Assembly (NCBI GenBank): GCA_002839675.1
Contig: PGYM01000002.1
Span: 166,111-230,110, forward strand
Length of the DNA stretch: 64,000 bases
Direction of reading: 5' to 3'
From: Methanomicrobiales archaeon HGW-Methanomicrobiales-1
GTDB taxonomy: Archaea; Halobacteriota; Methanomicrobia; Methanomicrobiales; Methanospirillaceae
Part shown: positions 53,654 through 62,008 of the stretch, piece by piece
Layout of the letters: the number at the start of each line of letters is the position of its first letter
Position numbering within the stretch: position 1 is the stretch's first letter
Made by a program: the position numbers and the translations under genes
Notes under the pieces: generated by a model
Database searches by the model: none
Told to the model about the DNA's origin: nothing
Seen by the model: only the letters and a program-made list of their open reading frames with translations

Positions 53654-53911
53654 ATGGGAAGTGTTGCAGTCATTATGCGGGTGATGCCGGATTCACCCGA
53701 TGTCGATCTTGAACAACTCAAGAAGGCACTCAAAGAAAAACTGCCCGGTATTCAGGACATGCAGATAGAGCCCATCGGATTTGGCTTAAAAGCAATCAAG
53801 CTTGCCGCAGTTGTCAATGACTGTGGGGGCGAAACAGATGCAATCGAAAAGTCCCTCAGCGAGATCGCGGGCGTTGAGCGGGCAGAGATTATTGAAGTGA
53901 CACTGAACTAA
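53654..53911 (+). CDS. Elongation factor 1-beta
   Basis: Nucleotide-exchange factor for aEF1-alpha (EF-Tu homologue). The 85-residue product is a ferredoxin-like fold: VAVIMRVMPDSPDVDLEQLKKALK and EPIGFGLKAIKLAAVVND are typical, with the ending RAEIIEVTLN. Co-transcribed with the zinc-ribbon gene. Confidence 0.94.
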   Translation: MGSVAVIMRVMPDSPDVDLEQLKKALKEKLPGIQDMQIEPIGFGLKAIKLAAVVNDCGGETDAIEKSLSEIAGVERAEIIEVTLN

Positions 53912-53932
53912 AACAGTCAGTTCATCTTTTTT

Positions 53933-54883
53933 TCATTTATCTTCAAGAGCCGCGAGAACTTTCTGGGTATTCTTCCGTATTTTTTCAACAGACTTTCGGA
54001 ATGCAATCACTTCAGATTCATCGATCCTGATAGTGATCGGAAAAACCCCTTCGCGGTTTAACCGTGCAGGAACACCAATACACACATTGCCAATCCCGTG
54101 CACCTCAGATTTAACATACGTAGACACGGTAAGGATACGGTTTTCATCAGATAGGACAGTTCTGACGAGGGTAGCAATTGCTTCCCCGGGCCCATAGACC
54201 GTTGAACCCTTGTTTTTTATGATCTCGGCACCGCCGGTCTTTACAGAGTGGATAATATCCTGCATGGGTAGATGAGAAAATGTCGGCAGGTTCGAGATCC
54301 TGATACCTCCAATTGTTGTCGCAGACCAGAGTGGGACCAGACTATCGCCATGTTCCCCGATAATGCGCGTATGGACTTCACTTACGTGCACTTTGAAATA
54401 TGCTGCAATCAGGGATTTTAGTCGCATCGAATCCAGGTGCGTTCCCAATCCGAATACCTGGCTTGGCGGAAGACCTGAGAACTTCAGCGCAACACAGGTC
54501 ATTATATCGACCGGATTGGTCACCATCAGAATTTTTGTCTGCGGTGCAATGACACCGATTGACTGGGCAAGCGGTGCAATAATCCTGGCGTTTCCCACGG
54601 CAAGATCCATACGATCCTGACCGGAGATACGCGGGGCACCTGCGGTAATAACAATAACATCAGAACCGGCAGCATCATTTAAGTTCGTGGTCCAGTTGAC
54701 CTTGACATCTGTCCCCCGTGCAGCGAATGCATCGACAAAGTCCTGGGTTATTCCCTTTAAAAGAGACTCGCGCCCTTCCCGTCCATGAAGAAGGATCTCA
54801 CTTACATGCGGAATCGAGGAAATCGCGAGTGCAGCGAACATCCCCACATTGCCTGTTGCCCCGACGATGGTAACTTTTGCCAT
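53933..54883 (-). CDS. mdh: Malate (lactate-type) dehydrogenase
   Basis: 316 residues from the ATG at 54883 (MAKVTIVGATGNVGMFAAL). The nucleotide loop GATGNVG at 8-14, the substrate loop APRISGQDRMDLA and the catalytic His in IIGEHGDSLVPLWS identify the LDH/MDH family; Arg at the loop favours malate/oxaloacetate. In methanogens it links oxaloacetate to the reductive branch of the incomplete TCA cycle. The frame stays open upstream to 55105, but that part overlaps the SRP RNA and is not coding. Confidence 0.9.
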   Translation of the reverse strand: MAKVTIVGATGNVGMFAALAISSIPHVSEILLHGREGRESLLKGITQDFVDAFAARGTDVKVNWTTNLNDAAGSDVIVITAGAPRISGQDRMDLAVGNARIIAPLAQSIGVIAPQTKILMVTNPVDIMTCVALKFSGLPPSQVFGLGTHLDSMRLKSLIAAYFKVHVSEVHTRIIGEHGDSLVPLWSATTIGGIRISNLPTFSHLPMQDIIHSVKTGGAEIIKNKGSTVYGPGEAIATLVRTVLSDENRILTVSTYVKSEVHGIGNVCIGVPARLNREGVFPITIRIDESEVIAFRKSVEKIRKNTQKVLAALEDK

Positions 54884-54896
54884 AATAACCGGAAAT

Positions 54897-55203
54897 GGGG
54901 ACGTGTTATCGGTCGACTGTACGTTACTACGTTTACCAAAGCATTCATCCTCTGCCCCGTTACCCCATGGGCGCCGGATGTCTACGGTAAGTCTGCTCCC
55001 TTCCGGGCCTGAACCGGTCCCCGCAGCAACAGGTCGCCATTCCCTCCGGAATATTGATACCTGGCCATCGACCTCATGGGACGAGGTTTCACTGTCAGAA
55101 CGCACAGGCTCCCGCAGGCCGTTGCAGCCTTCGTCAAACTTCGCCCCCCGCGTAACGACGGTTTCAGGTTACAAGTGACGCCGAGCCACCCGGGCTAGTC
55201 CCC
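54897..55203 (-). ncRNA. Signal recognition particle RNA (7S RNA)
   Basis: On the minus strand the sequence has the SRP helix-8 motif CCCGGAAGGGAGCAG (54994-55008) and the archaeal Alu-domain start CGGGTGGCTCGGCGTCAC with CTTGTAACC (55160-55190). The ends pair as GGGGAC (5', 55198-55203) with GTCCCC (3', 54897-54902), forming helix 1, and the length of about 307 fits archaeal 7S RNA. A TATA-like TTTATTGA at 55223-55230 lies about 25 bases upstream. SRP RNA scaffolds SRP19 and SRP54 to target membrane proteins to SecY. The exact ends are estimated from helix 1. Confidence 0.93.
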
Positions 55204-55222
55204 ATATATCATTGTACCAAGC

Positions 55223-55230
55223 TCAATAAA
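55223..55230 (-). promoter_or_regulatory. TATA box of the SRP RNA gene
   Basis: TTTATTGA on the minus strand, 20-27 bases before the predicted 5' end of the 7S RNA, as expected for an archaeal promoter. Confidence 0.5.
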
Positions 55231-55283
55231 GGCTTTTTACCGATCAGAGAAACAGTTCTGCGATCACGAAACATTTTGGGGGA

Positions 55284-56315
55284 TTATGGAACGAATATAT
55301 CCCCCCCCACGTTTTCCCCCCATTCTTTTTTTATTTTCTGGATTCCGGATGTGTCCCCCTTATCAAAAATATCAATTGCAGTAACCGGTAAACTCCCGGG
55401 GGGAATCACGGCGTGGAGCTGCCTGAAATCACCCTGGTAAACTTCAATTATCTGTTCTCCTTCCGTTTCGGCAATCTTAATGGGATTTTTCATGACCGGG
55501 TGCTTCACCATATCTTCTATCTGTTCGAATATCCTGACCCGGCTAACCTTGAAATACTCCCGGTTTACTTCGAGATTGAAAGCGGACCAGAATGCCGAGG
55601 CATACCAGGCATCATTCATAATCACGTGCGGCACCCCAAGATATGCAGCGGACAGCCCGAGCGTCCCGACACCGGAACAGGCATCAATAAGCAGCTTTGC
55701 CGGAGGATTTCCAATATGCTGTTCCAACGCCCGGATCTTAGGTGCATATCCCCGTGAAAATTCTATATGGACCAGTGACTGCTGTTTGTATATGACAAGC
55801 GGCCCGTTCCTGAGCGGAAAAATGTCTGCCCGTACATCGCACCCTGCCAGAAGATCGTATACATTAGGTACTGACTTTAAATCAGCGCTTGTAATCCCCG
55901 GTACAAAATTCCCGGTTTTTACTACCCCACGCAGTTCAGGAACATCCCTCATGAGCCGTTCTGCAGTTTTTTTGGTTGCTTTCTGGGTTAACAGTACAAG
56001 GGATTTCTCAGGAAGAAATGGCGGGCGTTCCATGGGAAATCCCGGGTGGACAAGCGGGGATCCCACAGAAATCAATGGTTCGGTCGGTTTCATATCCCCT
56101 TCTTCCACCATGATCACGTAGATATGGGCAAAAACCTCATCAATGAACCGTTTCCCGCAGGAGCAGGGCAACGTGTATTCAAGAGTGGGAAGCGGGGCCC
56201 GTTTATCCAGTACGCGGGCACTGCATTCTGCACAGGGACTGAACAGGGACGGGAGCGTGGCAATAATATCCCTTGCTGATCTGACACAGTCCATCTGGCA
56301 GACAGGGCACTTCAT
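55284..56315 (-). CDS. Zinc-ribbon SAM-dependent methyltransferase, function unknown
   Basis: 343 residues. The N-terminal about 60 residues have CPVCQMDC, CAECSA and CSCG (zinc ribbons); the middle holds CDVRADIFPLRNGPLVIYKQQSLVHIEFSRGY; then LIDACSGVGTLGLSAAYLGVPHVIMND is the Rossmann SAM-binding motif of class I methyltransferases. The rest ends DIFDKGDTSGIQKIKKEW. The motif and the preceding FSRGYAP region recall tRNA methyltransferases, but I do not recognise the exact family; the substrate may be RNA. Lies before the SRP RNA promoter, tail to head. Confidence 0.72.
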   Translation of the reverse strand: MKCPVCQMDCVRSARDIIATLPSLFSPCAECSARVLDKRAPLPTLEYTLPCSCGKRFIDEVFAHIYVIMVEEGDMKPTEPLISVGSPLVHPGFPMERPPFLPEKSLVLLTQKATKKTAERLMRDVPELRGVVKTGNFVPGITSADLKSVPNVYDLLAGCDVRADIFPLRNGPLVIYKQQSLVHIEFSRGYAPKIRALEQHIGNPPAKLLIDACSGVGTLGLSAAYLGVPHVIMNDAWYASAFWSAFNLEVNREYFKVSRVRIFEQIEDMVKHPVMKNPIKIAETEGEQIIEVYQGDFRQLHAVIPPGSLPVTAIDIFDKGDTSGIQKIKKEWGENVGGDIFVP

Positions 56316-56410
56316 TACCCTCCCTTTGTGCGTCCCGCAATAGAAACTTTTTCAATTCGTTCAGGAGGAAAGTGTGCGCCAGAGCTTCAGGAAAAACATG
56401 AAAAAAACAA

Positions 56411-56485
56411 TGGGCCCGAAGGGATTCGAACCCATGACCGCCCGGTTATGAGCCGGGCGCTCTAACCGGACTGAGCTACGGGCCC
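56411..56485 (-). tRNA. tRNA with anticodon CAT (Met elongator or Ile2)
   Basis: Acceptor GGGCCCG/CGGGCCC, anticodon arm CCCGG-CTCATAA-CCGGG, discriminator A. Initiator tRNAs of archaea start AGC and have a different body, so this is an elongator or an Ile2 tRNA (C34 modified to agmatidine). Acceptor and anticodon stem are identical to tRNA-Ile(GAT) at 46402. The T stem ATGGG/CCCTT has one T/T mismatch. Confidence 0.9.
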
Positions 56486-56494
56486 CCTTAAAAA

Positions 56495-56567
56495 CGCCCC
56501 CCACAGGGCTCGAACCTGTGACATTCGGATTAACAGTCCGACACTCTACCAACTGAGTTAGGGAGGC
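56495..56567 (-). tRNA. tRNA-Asn (anticodon GTT)
   Basis: Acceptor GCCTCCC/GGGGGGC (one G/T pair), anticodon arm TCGGA-CTGTTAA-TCCGA (anticodon GTT), T arm CACAG-GTTCGAGC-CTGTG, discriminator G. It is 9 bases from the CAT tRNA, so both may be one transcript. Confidence 0.95.
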
Positions 56568-56664
56568 ACGTTAATGCGCCTTATTAGATTCTTTTCGGGG
56601 ACTTTTAAAGGTAACTATGAGGGTGATCGCAGTTGAACACGGGAAAAACCAGAGACATACCGGA

Positions 56665-56949
56665 TCACGGTCGCTTCATCGCCGCGAGCAACCGGATAAG
56701 GTCATCCAGGTCCTCATTGAGATGCTGGAATAATTCCGCAGTACGGGGTGTGGCAACGGCTCCTTCCGGGGATGCGCGGATATACCCGAGTTGTTCCAGT
56801 ATATGGAGGGAGTACCGGATCCGGTGCGAGGGGAGGTCAAGCAGCTCGGACAACTTCATAATGCCGATTGGTTCATGATCGGCAACTGCTTTTGCCACTT
56901 CAATATGACGGCTCAGCAGTTCGATTTCATCCTTCATCTTTTTGAGCAT
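56665..56949 (-). CDS. Small winged-helix regulator
   Basis: 94 residues: a winged helix at about 15-65 (ADHEPIGIMKLSELLDLPSHRIRYSLHILEQLGYIRASPEGA, key part LPSHRIRYSLHILEQLGYI) followed by a C-terminal helix LFQHLNEDLDDLIRLLAAM that may dimerise. The ATG at 56949 or the second at 56937 can serve. Function and operator unknown. Confidence 0.72.
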   Translation of the reverse strand: MLKKMKDEIELLSRHIEVAKAVADHEPIGIMKLSELLDLPSHRIRYSLHILEQLGYIRASPEGAVATPRTAELFQHLNEDLDDLIRLLAAMKRP

Positions 56950-56977
56950 AATTCTCCGAAAAACTCCCGGTCACAAA

Positions 56978-57256
56978 CTATGCAGTCTTGTCGTTCTGTC
57001 CGGGGTCTTCCCCTTCTTTACTCTTCTCTGGTTGTGCATAAAGCCAAGCTTTCGTTTGCCGGTATCTCTTTACAAAATCCAGACAAAGGACCAGGGCAAG
57101 GACAAGCATCGCAAGGATCGCCATCGGGGCATAGGGTGAATGGATAATGAAAAAGACGAGAATAGACAGGGCTACAAGCATCACAATAATATTCAGCTCA
57201 ATGGTGAGTCCATAAAATTTCCATCTGAACTGGGTTTTGGCATCATCTTCCATCAA
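56978..57256 (-). CDS. Small two-segment membrane protein
   Basis: 92 residues with two hydrophobic segments at about 20-40 and 44-62 (LNIIVMLVALSILVFFII; MAILAMLVLALVLCL) and a charged C terminus (QPEKSKEGEDPGQND). I do not recognise a family. It lies immediately before, and opposite to, the M24 peptidase gene, whose open frame overlaps it only in an unsupported extension. Confidence 0.55.
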   Translation of the reverse strand: MMEDDAKTQFRWKFYGLTIELNIIVMLVALSILVFFIIHSPYAPMAILAMLVLALVLCLDFVKRYRQTKAWLYAQPEKSKEGEDPGQNDKTA

Positions 57257-57313
57257 AGGATTGTCAACTCCGGAATAAAAGTACTTGACGTTTCACCACA
57301 TATATCAACCTTG

Positions 57314-58441
57314 ATGGACACTTTATCCCGTGCAGTCAGAAAAAGTGGTGCGGATGCATTTGTGATGTATGCATCCTCACGCGACGCAGACATGCGTTAC
57401 CTGACACAATTTGTCACCAGTGACCCATTTGTCTATTTTAAAAAGGCAAACGAGAATGGCATGATCATCATCTCCCAGATGGAAACCGGACGCGCATCCC
57501 GCGAGTCCACTGCTTCCGTGATGACCCGGACCCAGGCGGGGCTTCCGGATATCCTGAAAACTGAAAAAGATCCCTGGAAAGCAACCGCAAAAATGATCGC
57601 CGGGCAGGTTGGCAAAAAAGTACTGGTCCCCCCAAATTTCCCTGTAGCGCTGGCAAATGCCCTCGGGGAATTTTGCACAGTACTGGTTGACAGCGGCACG
57701 GTACCTGCAATGCGGGAAAAGAAGAGCCGGAACGAAATACAAGCAATGAAACACGTCCAGAAGATAACCGAGACCGCTATGGGTATTGCGGTTTCGCTGA
57801 TACGGCATTCCAGTGTAAAAAACGGCATCCTGCATTCTGACGGGAAACCGCTGACATCAGAGATGATTAAATTCTCCATGCATTCCTATCTTCTCGAACA
57901 TGGATGCACTGCAGTAGATACCATAGTTTCGTGCGGGGAAGAGACCGCGGTCCCGCACATAACCGGGACTGGCCCATTACATGCGGACAACCCGATTGTC
58001 ATCGACCTGTTCCCCTGCGAGGAGAAAACCGGATACTACGCGGATATGACGCGCACGGTGGTAAAAGGTGAACCCACACCGGAGATACGTGAAATGTATG
58101 CCGCCCTGTGTGAAGCAAAACAACTGGGCATCTCCCGGGTCAGGGCCGGGGCATACGGATCCGATATTTACCAGTCCGTTGTTGACTTTTTCAAAGAACG
58201 GGGATATGATAGCGATACCCGGGGATTTGTTCATAACCTCGGTCACGGGGTGGGCCTCCAGGTACACGAGCTGCCTACGGTCGGACCTGCAGGAAAAGAA
58301 CTCAGGGCAGGCAGCGTTATCACGATCGAGCCGGGGCTCTACTATCCGAAAATAGGGGGAGTGCGCCTCGAAGATATCGGAGAGGTCACGACAAAAGGGT
58401 TTAACAATTTCACACAATTTCCGGAGGATCTCGTTGTATGA
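57314..58441 (+). CDS. M24 family Xaa-Pro-type peptidase
   Basis: 375 residues from the ATG at 57314. The C-terminal pita-bread domain carries the metal ligands: IDLFPCEEKTGYYADMTRT (two Asp), GHGVGLQVHE with His, and Glu in ITIEPGLYY and VRLEDIGEV. The N-terminal domain is of the prolidase type. It cleaves Xaa-Pro bonds or dipeptides in the cytoplasm. The next gene, map, overlaps its stop by 4 bases, so both peptidases are translated together. Confidence 0.88.
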   Translation: MDTLSRAVRKSGADAFVMYASSRDADMRYLTQFVTSDPFVYFKKANENGMIIISQMETGRASRESTASVMTRTQAGLPDILKTEKDPWKATAKMIAGQVGKKVLVPPNFPVALANALGEFCTVLVDSGTVPAMREKKSRNEIQAMKHVQKITETAMGIAVSLIRHSSVKNGILHSDGKPLTSEMIKFSMHSYLLEHGCTAVDTIVSCGEETAVPHITGTGPLHADNPIVIDLFPCEEKTGYYADMTRTVVKGEPTPEIREMYAALCEAKQLGISRVRAGAYGSDIYQSVVDFFKERGYDSDTRGFVHNLGHGVGLQVHELPTVGPAGKELRAGSVITIEPGLYYPKIGGVRLEDIGEVTTKGFNNFTQFPEDLVV

Positions 58442-59313
58442 ATGACGATATATTTGAGAAATACGTCGAAGCTGGTGCCATCGCTTCAAGGATTCTTCGA
58501 CAGGGGGCACAGGATATCAGAATAGGGGAATCATATCTCGATCTCGTAGAAAGCATTGAGTCAAGAGTCCTTGAGGAAGGTGCGTTTCTCGCGTTTCCTC
58601 TCAATCTCTCGCTAAACGAGGATGCTGCCCATGATACTGCATCTCCTGCCGATACGCGGGTTTTCGAGAAAGGAAACGTAGCAAAACTCGATCTCGGCGT
58701 CCACATTGACGGGTATATCGCAGACACGGCTACTACCGTTGATCTGGGCAGCAACTCCCTGCTCCTGGCAGCATCAGAAAAGGCGCTCGAGGCAGCAATA
58801 AAAACGGTCAGGCCGGGTTCAACAGCCGGCGAACTGGGCGCGGCAGTCCAGCACGAGATCGAGAGCAGGGGATACCGCCCTATCTCAAACCTGACAGGGC
58901 ATGGACTTGACCAGTATGTTCTTCACCGCGCACCCACCATCCCCAATGTCGGCAATAACGGGGGGATCGTGCTTGAGGAGGGGATGGTCTTTGCAATCGA
59001 ACCTTTCGCAACGACGGGGAGCGGCCATGTAGGGGAAAAAACCCGGATGGAGATCTATTCCCAGATCTCACAAAAACCCGTGCGGATCCCGGCAGCGCGT
59101 GCGATTCTCGAGACCGTGAAAGATCGTCACGGGCTCCCGTTTTCCCGTCGCTGGCTTAAGGAACGGAAACAGGATATGGCACTTCCCACACTGCTCAGAT
59201 CGCACACGCTCCATGCATACCCGGTCCTCTCCGATATCCCGGGGTCTCTCGTATCCCAGCATGAGCATACGGTTATTGTGACCGTTGATGGTTGCGTCGT
59301 CACAACACGATGA
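58438..59313 (+). CDS. map: Methionine aminopeptidase, type II
   Basis: Removes the initiator methionine. 291 residues with the five metal ligands of the M24 fold: Asp in KLDLGVHIDGYIADTATTVDL (two Asp), His in LTGHGLDQYVLH, and Glu in FAIEPFATTGSG and HEHTVIVT. The about 60-residue insertion of type II enzymes is present around 190-250 (KDRHGLPFSRRWLKE). ATG overlaps the preceding stop. Confidence 0.94.
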   Translation: MNDDIFEKYVEAGAIASRILRQGAQDIRIGESYLDLVESIESRVLEEGAFLAFPLNLSLNEDAAHDTASPADTRVFEKGNVAKLDLGVHIDGYIADTATTVDLGSNSLLLAASEKALEAAIKTVRPGSTAGELGAAVQHEIESRGYRPISNLTGHGLDQYVLHRAPTIPNVGNNGGIVLEEGMVFAIEPFATTGSGHVGEKTRMEIYSQISQKPVRIPAARAILETVKDRHGLPFSRRWLKERKQDMALPTLLRSHTLHAYPVLSDIPGSLVSQHEHTVIVTVDGCVVTTR

Positions 59314-59357
59314 GATAGTCTTATTCAATCCGGAAAAGAATAATTGAGGTTACAGCC

Positions 59358-60632
59358 ATGTCTGGAGATTCTGAAACCCTGCGCATAATGGATGTCGTTC
59401 TGACCGCTGAAATATTCAACCAGAACCCCCAGCTCGATATCAATGACTTGACGCCGGCCTGCCGCGATATTTTTAGCATCACCAGCGCAGCTGATGTGAA
59501 GCGGCCGGTTTACGTGAGCGACGGAGTGATCAAACGAACACTGTCCATAGCTGATGCTCACCTGAAAATGTCTGCAAACCCCTTTGTGGCATATGAGGAT
59601 TTCGGCCAGCGTCTTCGTATCACGGCGCTCGAATCTGCGGCCCAGTGGTTCCTTAAACAGGGAGGGAAGTCGCTTATTGAGAAAAATCCGACTCTCGCTT
59701 TCTATTTTGGGAAACTGGATTCCGTTGATGTTGAGTATAAAACGGTCCGTGCTGCAAACCCGCCCTATGAAGACACCAAAGCTCATCTCGATGCACGCCT
59801 CTCGAAGCTGATCGGTGAAGACGAAAAACTCCGCGGTGCAATGGATCTCGTCATGATCAGCGCACCCGAGGAAGTGGAGCAGAGAATGGAGGACCTTGTC
59901 TGCACACCCTCGCAGCTTGCAGTCATCTCTAAGATCCAGAACGCTCTCATACACCGGGAGTACCTGCAACATCACCGCATCCACGAAGTGGGTAAACTCC
60001 TCTTTGTCGGTCCACCCGGTACGGGAAAAACCTCGATAGCCCTTGCCATGTCCAACATCATGCACATGCCGGTGCTGGAAGTCCGCCTCTCGATGATCAC
60101 CTCGCAGTATCTTGGCGAAACCTCGAAAAATATCGATCGCATTTTCGATCTGGCAAAAAAACTCTCCCCATCCATCCTTTTCATCGATGAATTCGATTTT
60201 GTCGCAAAGAGCCGGGTTGCCGATGATCACGGTGCCATGAAACGCGCGGTCAACTCGCTGTTAAAAAATATTGACAGGATAAACCTGGTTAAAAATGGCG
60301 TGATCCTTATCGGCGCCACCAACCACCCCCAGCTGCTTGATGAAGCGGCATGGCGGCGGTTTGACGAAGTGGTGGAATTCTCGTTACCTGATGAAGACAT
60401 GCGAAAAAAAATCCTGCAAAAAGTGACTGCATCTCTCAGCTGCGATATAGACTACCAGATGCTCGCGTCAAAAACAGAGGGATTTTCCGGTTCCGATCTC
60501 CGCATGATGATCAAAGAAGCAGTCCTTTCCGCACTTATGGACAACCGCCAGTCCCTTTCCCATGAAGATGTCAGGAAAGGCATCCTTATGGTGAAAAACC
60601 GGGACGCAATCCGACACCTGAACTGGTTGTAA
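59358..60632 (+). CDS. AAA family ATPase
   Basis: 424 residues: an N-terminal domain of about 200 residues without a known motif, then one AAA module with Walker A GPPGTGKT (218-225), Walker B ILFIDEFD (273-280), sensor ILIGATNHP and Arg finger region WRRFD. The C-terminal helical part ends FSGSDLRMMIKEAVLSAL. It is like archaeal single-AAA ATPases related to the VAT/SpoVK group; the substrate-selecting N-terminal domain is unassigned. Start has no gap problem: 45 bases after map. Followed by the MBL gene after 1 base. Confidence 0.85.
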   Translation: MSGDSETLRIMDVVLTAEIFNQNPQLDINDLTPACRDIFSITSAADVKRPVYVSDGVIKRTLSIADAHLKMSANPFVAYEDFGQRLRITALESAAQWFLKQGGKSLIEKNPTLAFYFGKLDSVDVEYKTVRAANPPYEDTKAHLDARLSKLIGEDEKLRGAMDLVMISAPEEVEQRMEDLVCTPSQLAVISKIQNALIHREYLQHHRIHEVGKLLFVGPPGTGKTSIALAMSNIMHMPVLEVRLSMITSQYLGETSKNIDRIFDLAKKLSPSILFIDEFDFVAKSRVADDHGAMKRAVNSLLKNIDRINLVKNGVILIGATNHPQLLDEAAWRRFDEVVEFSLPDEDMRKKILQKVTASLSCDIDYQMLASKTEGFSGSDLRMMIKEAVLSALMDNRQSLSHEDVRKGILMVKNRDAIRHLNWL

Positions 60633-60633
60633 T

Positions 60634-61356
60634 ATGAAGATCACGCTGCTGGGAACCGGCGATGCGATTGGTACACCCAAAGTTGGATGTACCTGCCCCC
60701 AGTGTACTCACGCCAAAGAAACCGGCAGGATGCGATTGCGCACCTCCCTGCTCGTGGAGAATGAGGGGCATCGCCTCCTCATTGATTCCTCTCCGGATCT
60801 TCGCCAGCAGCTTCTCTTGAACGGCTCGCCGCATATCGATGCCGTGATCTGGACGCATGGTCACTACGATCACTTCGTCGGGTTTGGCGAGTTCTACCGC
60901 GTCCAGAACATCCCTCCGGCCTTTGCCGCACCCCCGGTCCTGAACTACTGTGCAGAAGCATTCCGGTTTCTCACGTTCGACAAAGTCGCAATCCAGCCGT
61001 ACGTACCATTCGAGATCTTCGGAATTACCGCCACCCTTTTCATGGTAAAACATCCCCCAGCGTATACCTGTGGAATACTCTTTGAAACAGACCAGTCACG
61101 CGTGGCATTTACTTCAGACACGAACATCGACATTCCCCAGCAGAGTCTTGATCTCTTACAGGATCTCGATCTCCTGCTTCTGGACAGCCTCGTGCCTTCG
61201 AACATCTCGATTGGAAAGCACATGAATTACCTTGAGGCATGCTCACTTGCCGGGAGCCTAGCGCCAAAGGATTTCCGTTGTGTGCACATGAGCCATATGA
61301 TCCCGTGGGAACTTCCCCACACAGGAAAAGACGGGGAAATATTCGAATTCCCCTGA
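60634..61356 (+). CDS. Metallo-beta-lactamase-fold hydrolase, PhnP-like
   Basis: 240 residues of the MBL fold: LLGTGDAIGTPKVGC at 5-19, THGHYDH at 74-80 (zinc ligands), SDTNIDIP and HMSHMIPWE near the end, with the CxCPQC pair at 19-24. It is closest to PhnP (phosphoribosyl-1,2-cyclic phosphate phosphodiesterase) and tRNase Z-like MBL proteins; the actual substrate is unknown. Starts 1 base after the AAA gene stop, hence likely one operon. Confidence 0.82.
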   Translation: MKITLLGTGDAIGTPKVGCTCPQCTHAKETGRMRLRTSLLVENEGHRLLIDSSPDLRQQLLLNGSPHIDAVIWTHGHYDHFVGFGEFYRVQNIPPAFAAPPVLNYCAEAFRFLTFDKVAIQPYVPFEIFGITATLFMVKHPPAYTCGILFETDQSRVAFTSDTNIDIPQQSLDLLQDLDLLLLDSLVPSNISIGKHMNYLEACSLAGSLAPKDFRCVHMSHMIPWELPHTGKDGEIFEFP

Positions 61357-61530
61357 TTTTTTCCCCATCTGGTCAACTCTTTTTAGGTTATGGGAAAATG
61401 AGCCCGCATAAAAACCCGGGATGTACTAACAAAAAGACATCTCACGAGGCAACTACCCATATTTCGTTTCCAGGGCTTGTATGCGGATCACCCATACCTT
61501 AATGATTTTCAGGTGCCCAACCATAGGTGC

Positions 61531-61800
61531 ATGATTGTAAAAATGCTCGAGCTCGAGAAGGACAAGGTGCGGCTCGTCATCCAGGGGCAGGGTCACACGT
61601 TCATGAACGCCCTTGTCGAGGAATTGTTAACCGATTCCGATATTGATGTCGCCCGCTACATGATAGAATTCCAGTTCTCTGACCCGGAACTCTTCGTCAC
61701 AACCAAAGGCAAGAAAAATCCCCTCCCCATCATCAAGAAAGCGTGCAAGCGTATCTCCGGTAACTGCAACGAGCTCATCAAGGGCTTAAAGAAACAGTAA
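61531..61800 (+). CDS. rpoL: DNA-directed RNA polymerase subunit L (Rpo11)
   Basis: 89 residues from the ATG at 61531. It is the archaeal homologue of RPB11 and pairs with Rpo3 for polymerase assembly. LELEKDKVRLVIQGQGHTFMNALVEELL is the typical N-terminal half (key part GQGHTFMNALVEELL). The frame opens at 61477 but that part is not conserved. Confidence 0.93.
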   Translation: MIVKMLELEKDKVRLVIQGQGHTFMNALVEELLTDSDIDVARYMIEFQFSDPELFVTTKGKKNPLPIIKKACKRISGNCNELIKGLKKQ

Positions 61801-62008
61801 GTTAACATTCAATATTTTTTTGCATGAAACTGTGCCAGTGCATTTCGTTTGACAATCCCTCCGGGGATGTCCATGCAAACATCTCAAAAGCATCAGATTG
61901 ATGACTGTTTTTATCAGGTGTGGCTGATTGCCAACGTGACGTTACAAACCGAGTGATTAAAAAAAGGTTTTACTGGATAATTGTTCTTGGGAAAACCCGG
62001 GTAAAAAA

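Noticed and set aside
54884-55105. N-terminal extension of the malate dehydrogenase frame
   Set aside because: It overlaps the SRP RNA, and the family start is the ATG at 54883.
59325-60230. A 301-codon frame opposite the AAA ATPase
   Set aside because: Antisense shadow; the plus-strand AAA motifs are unmistakable.
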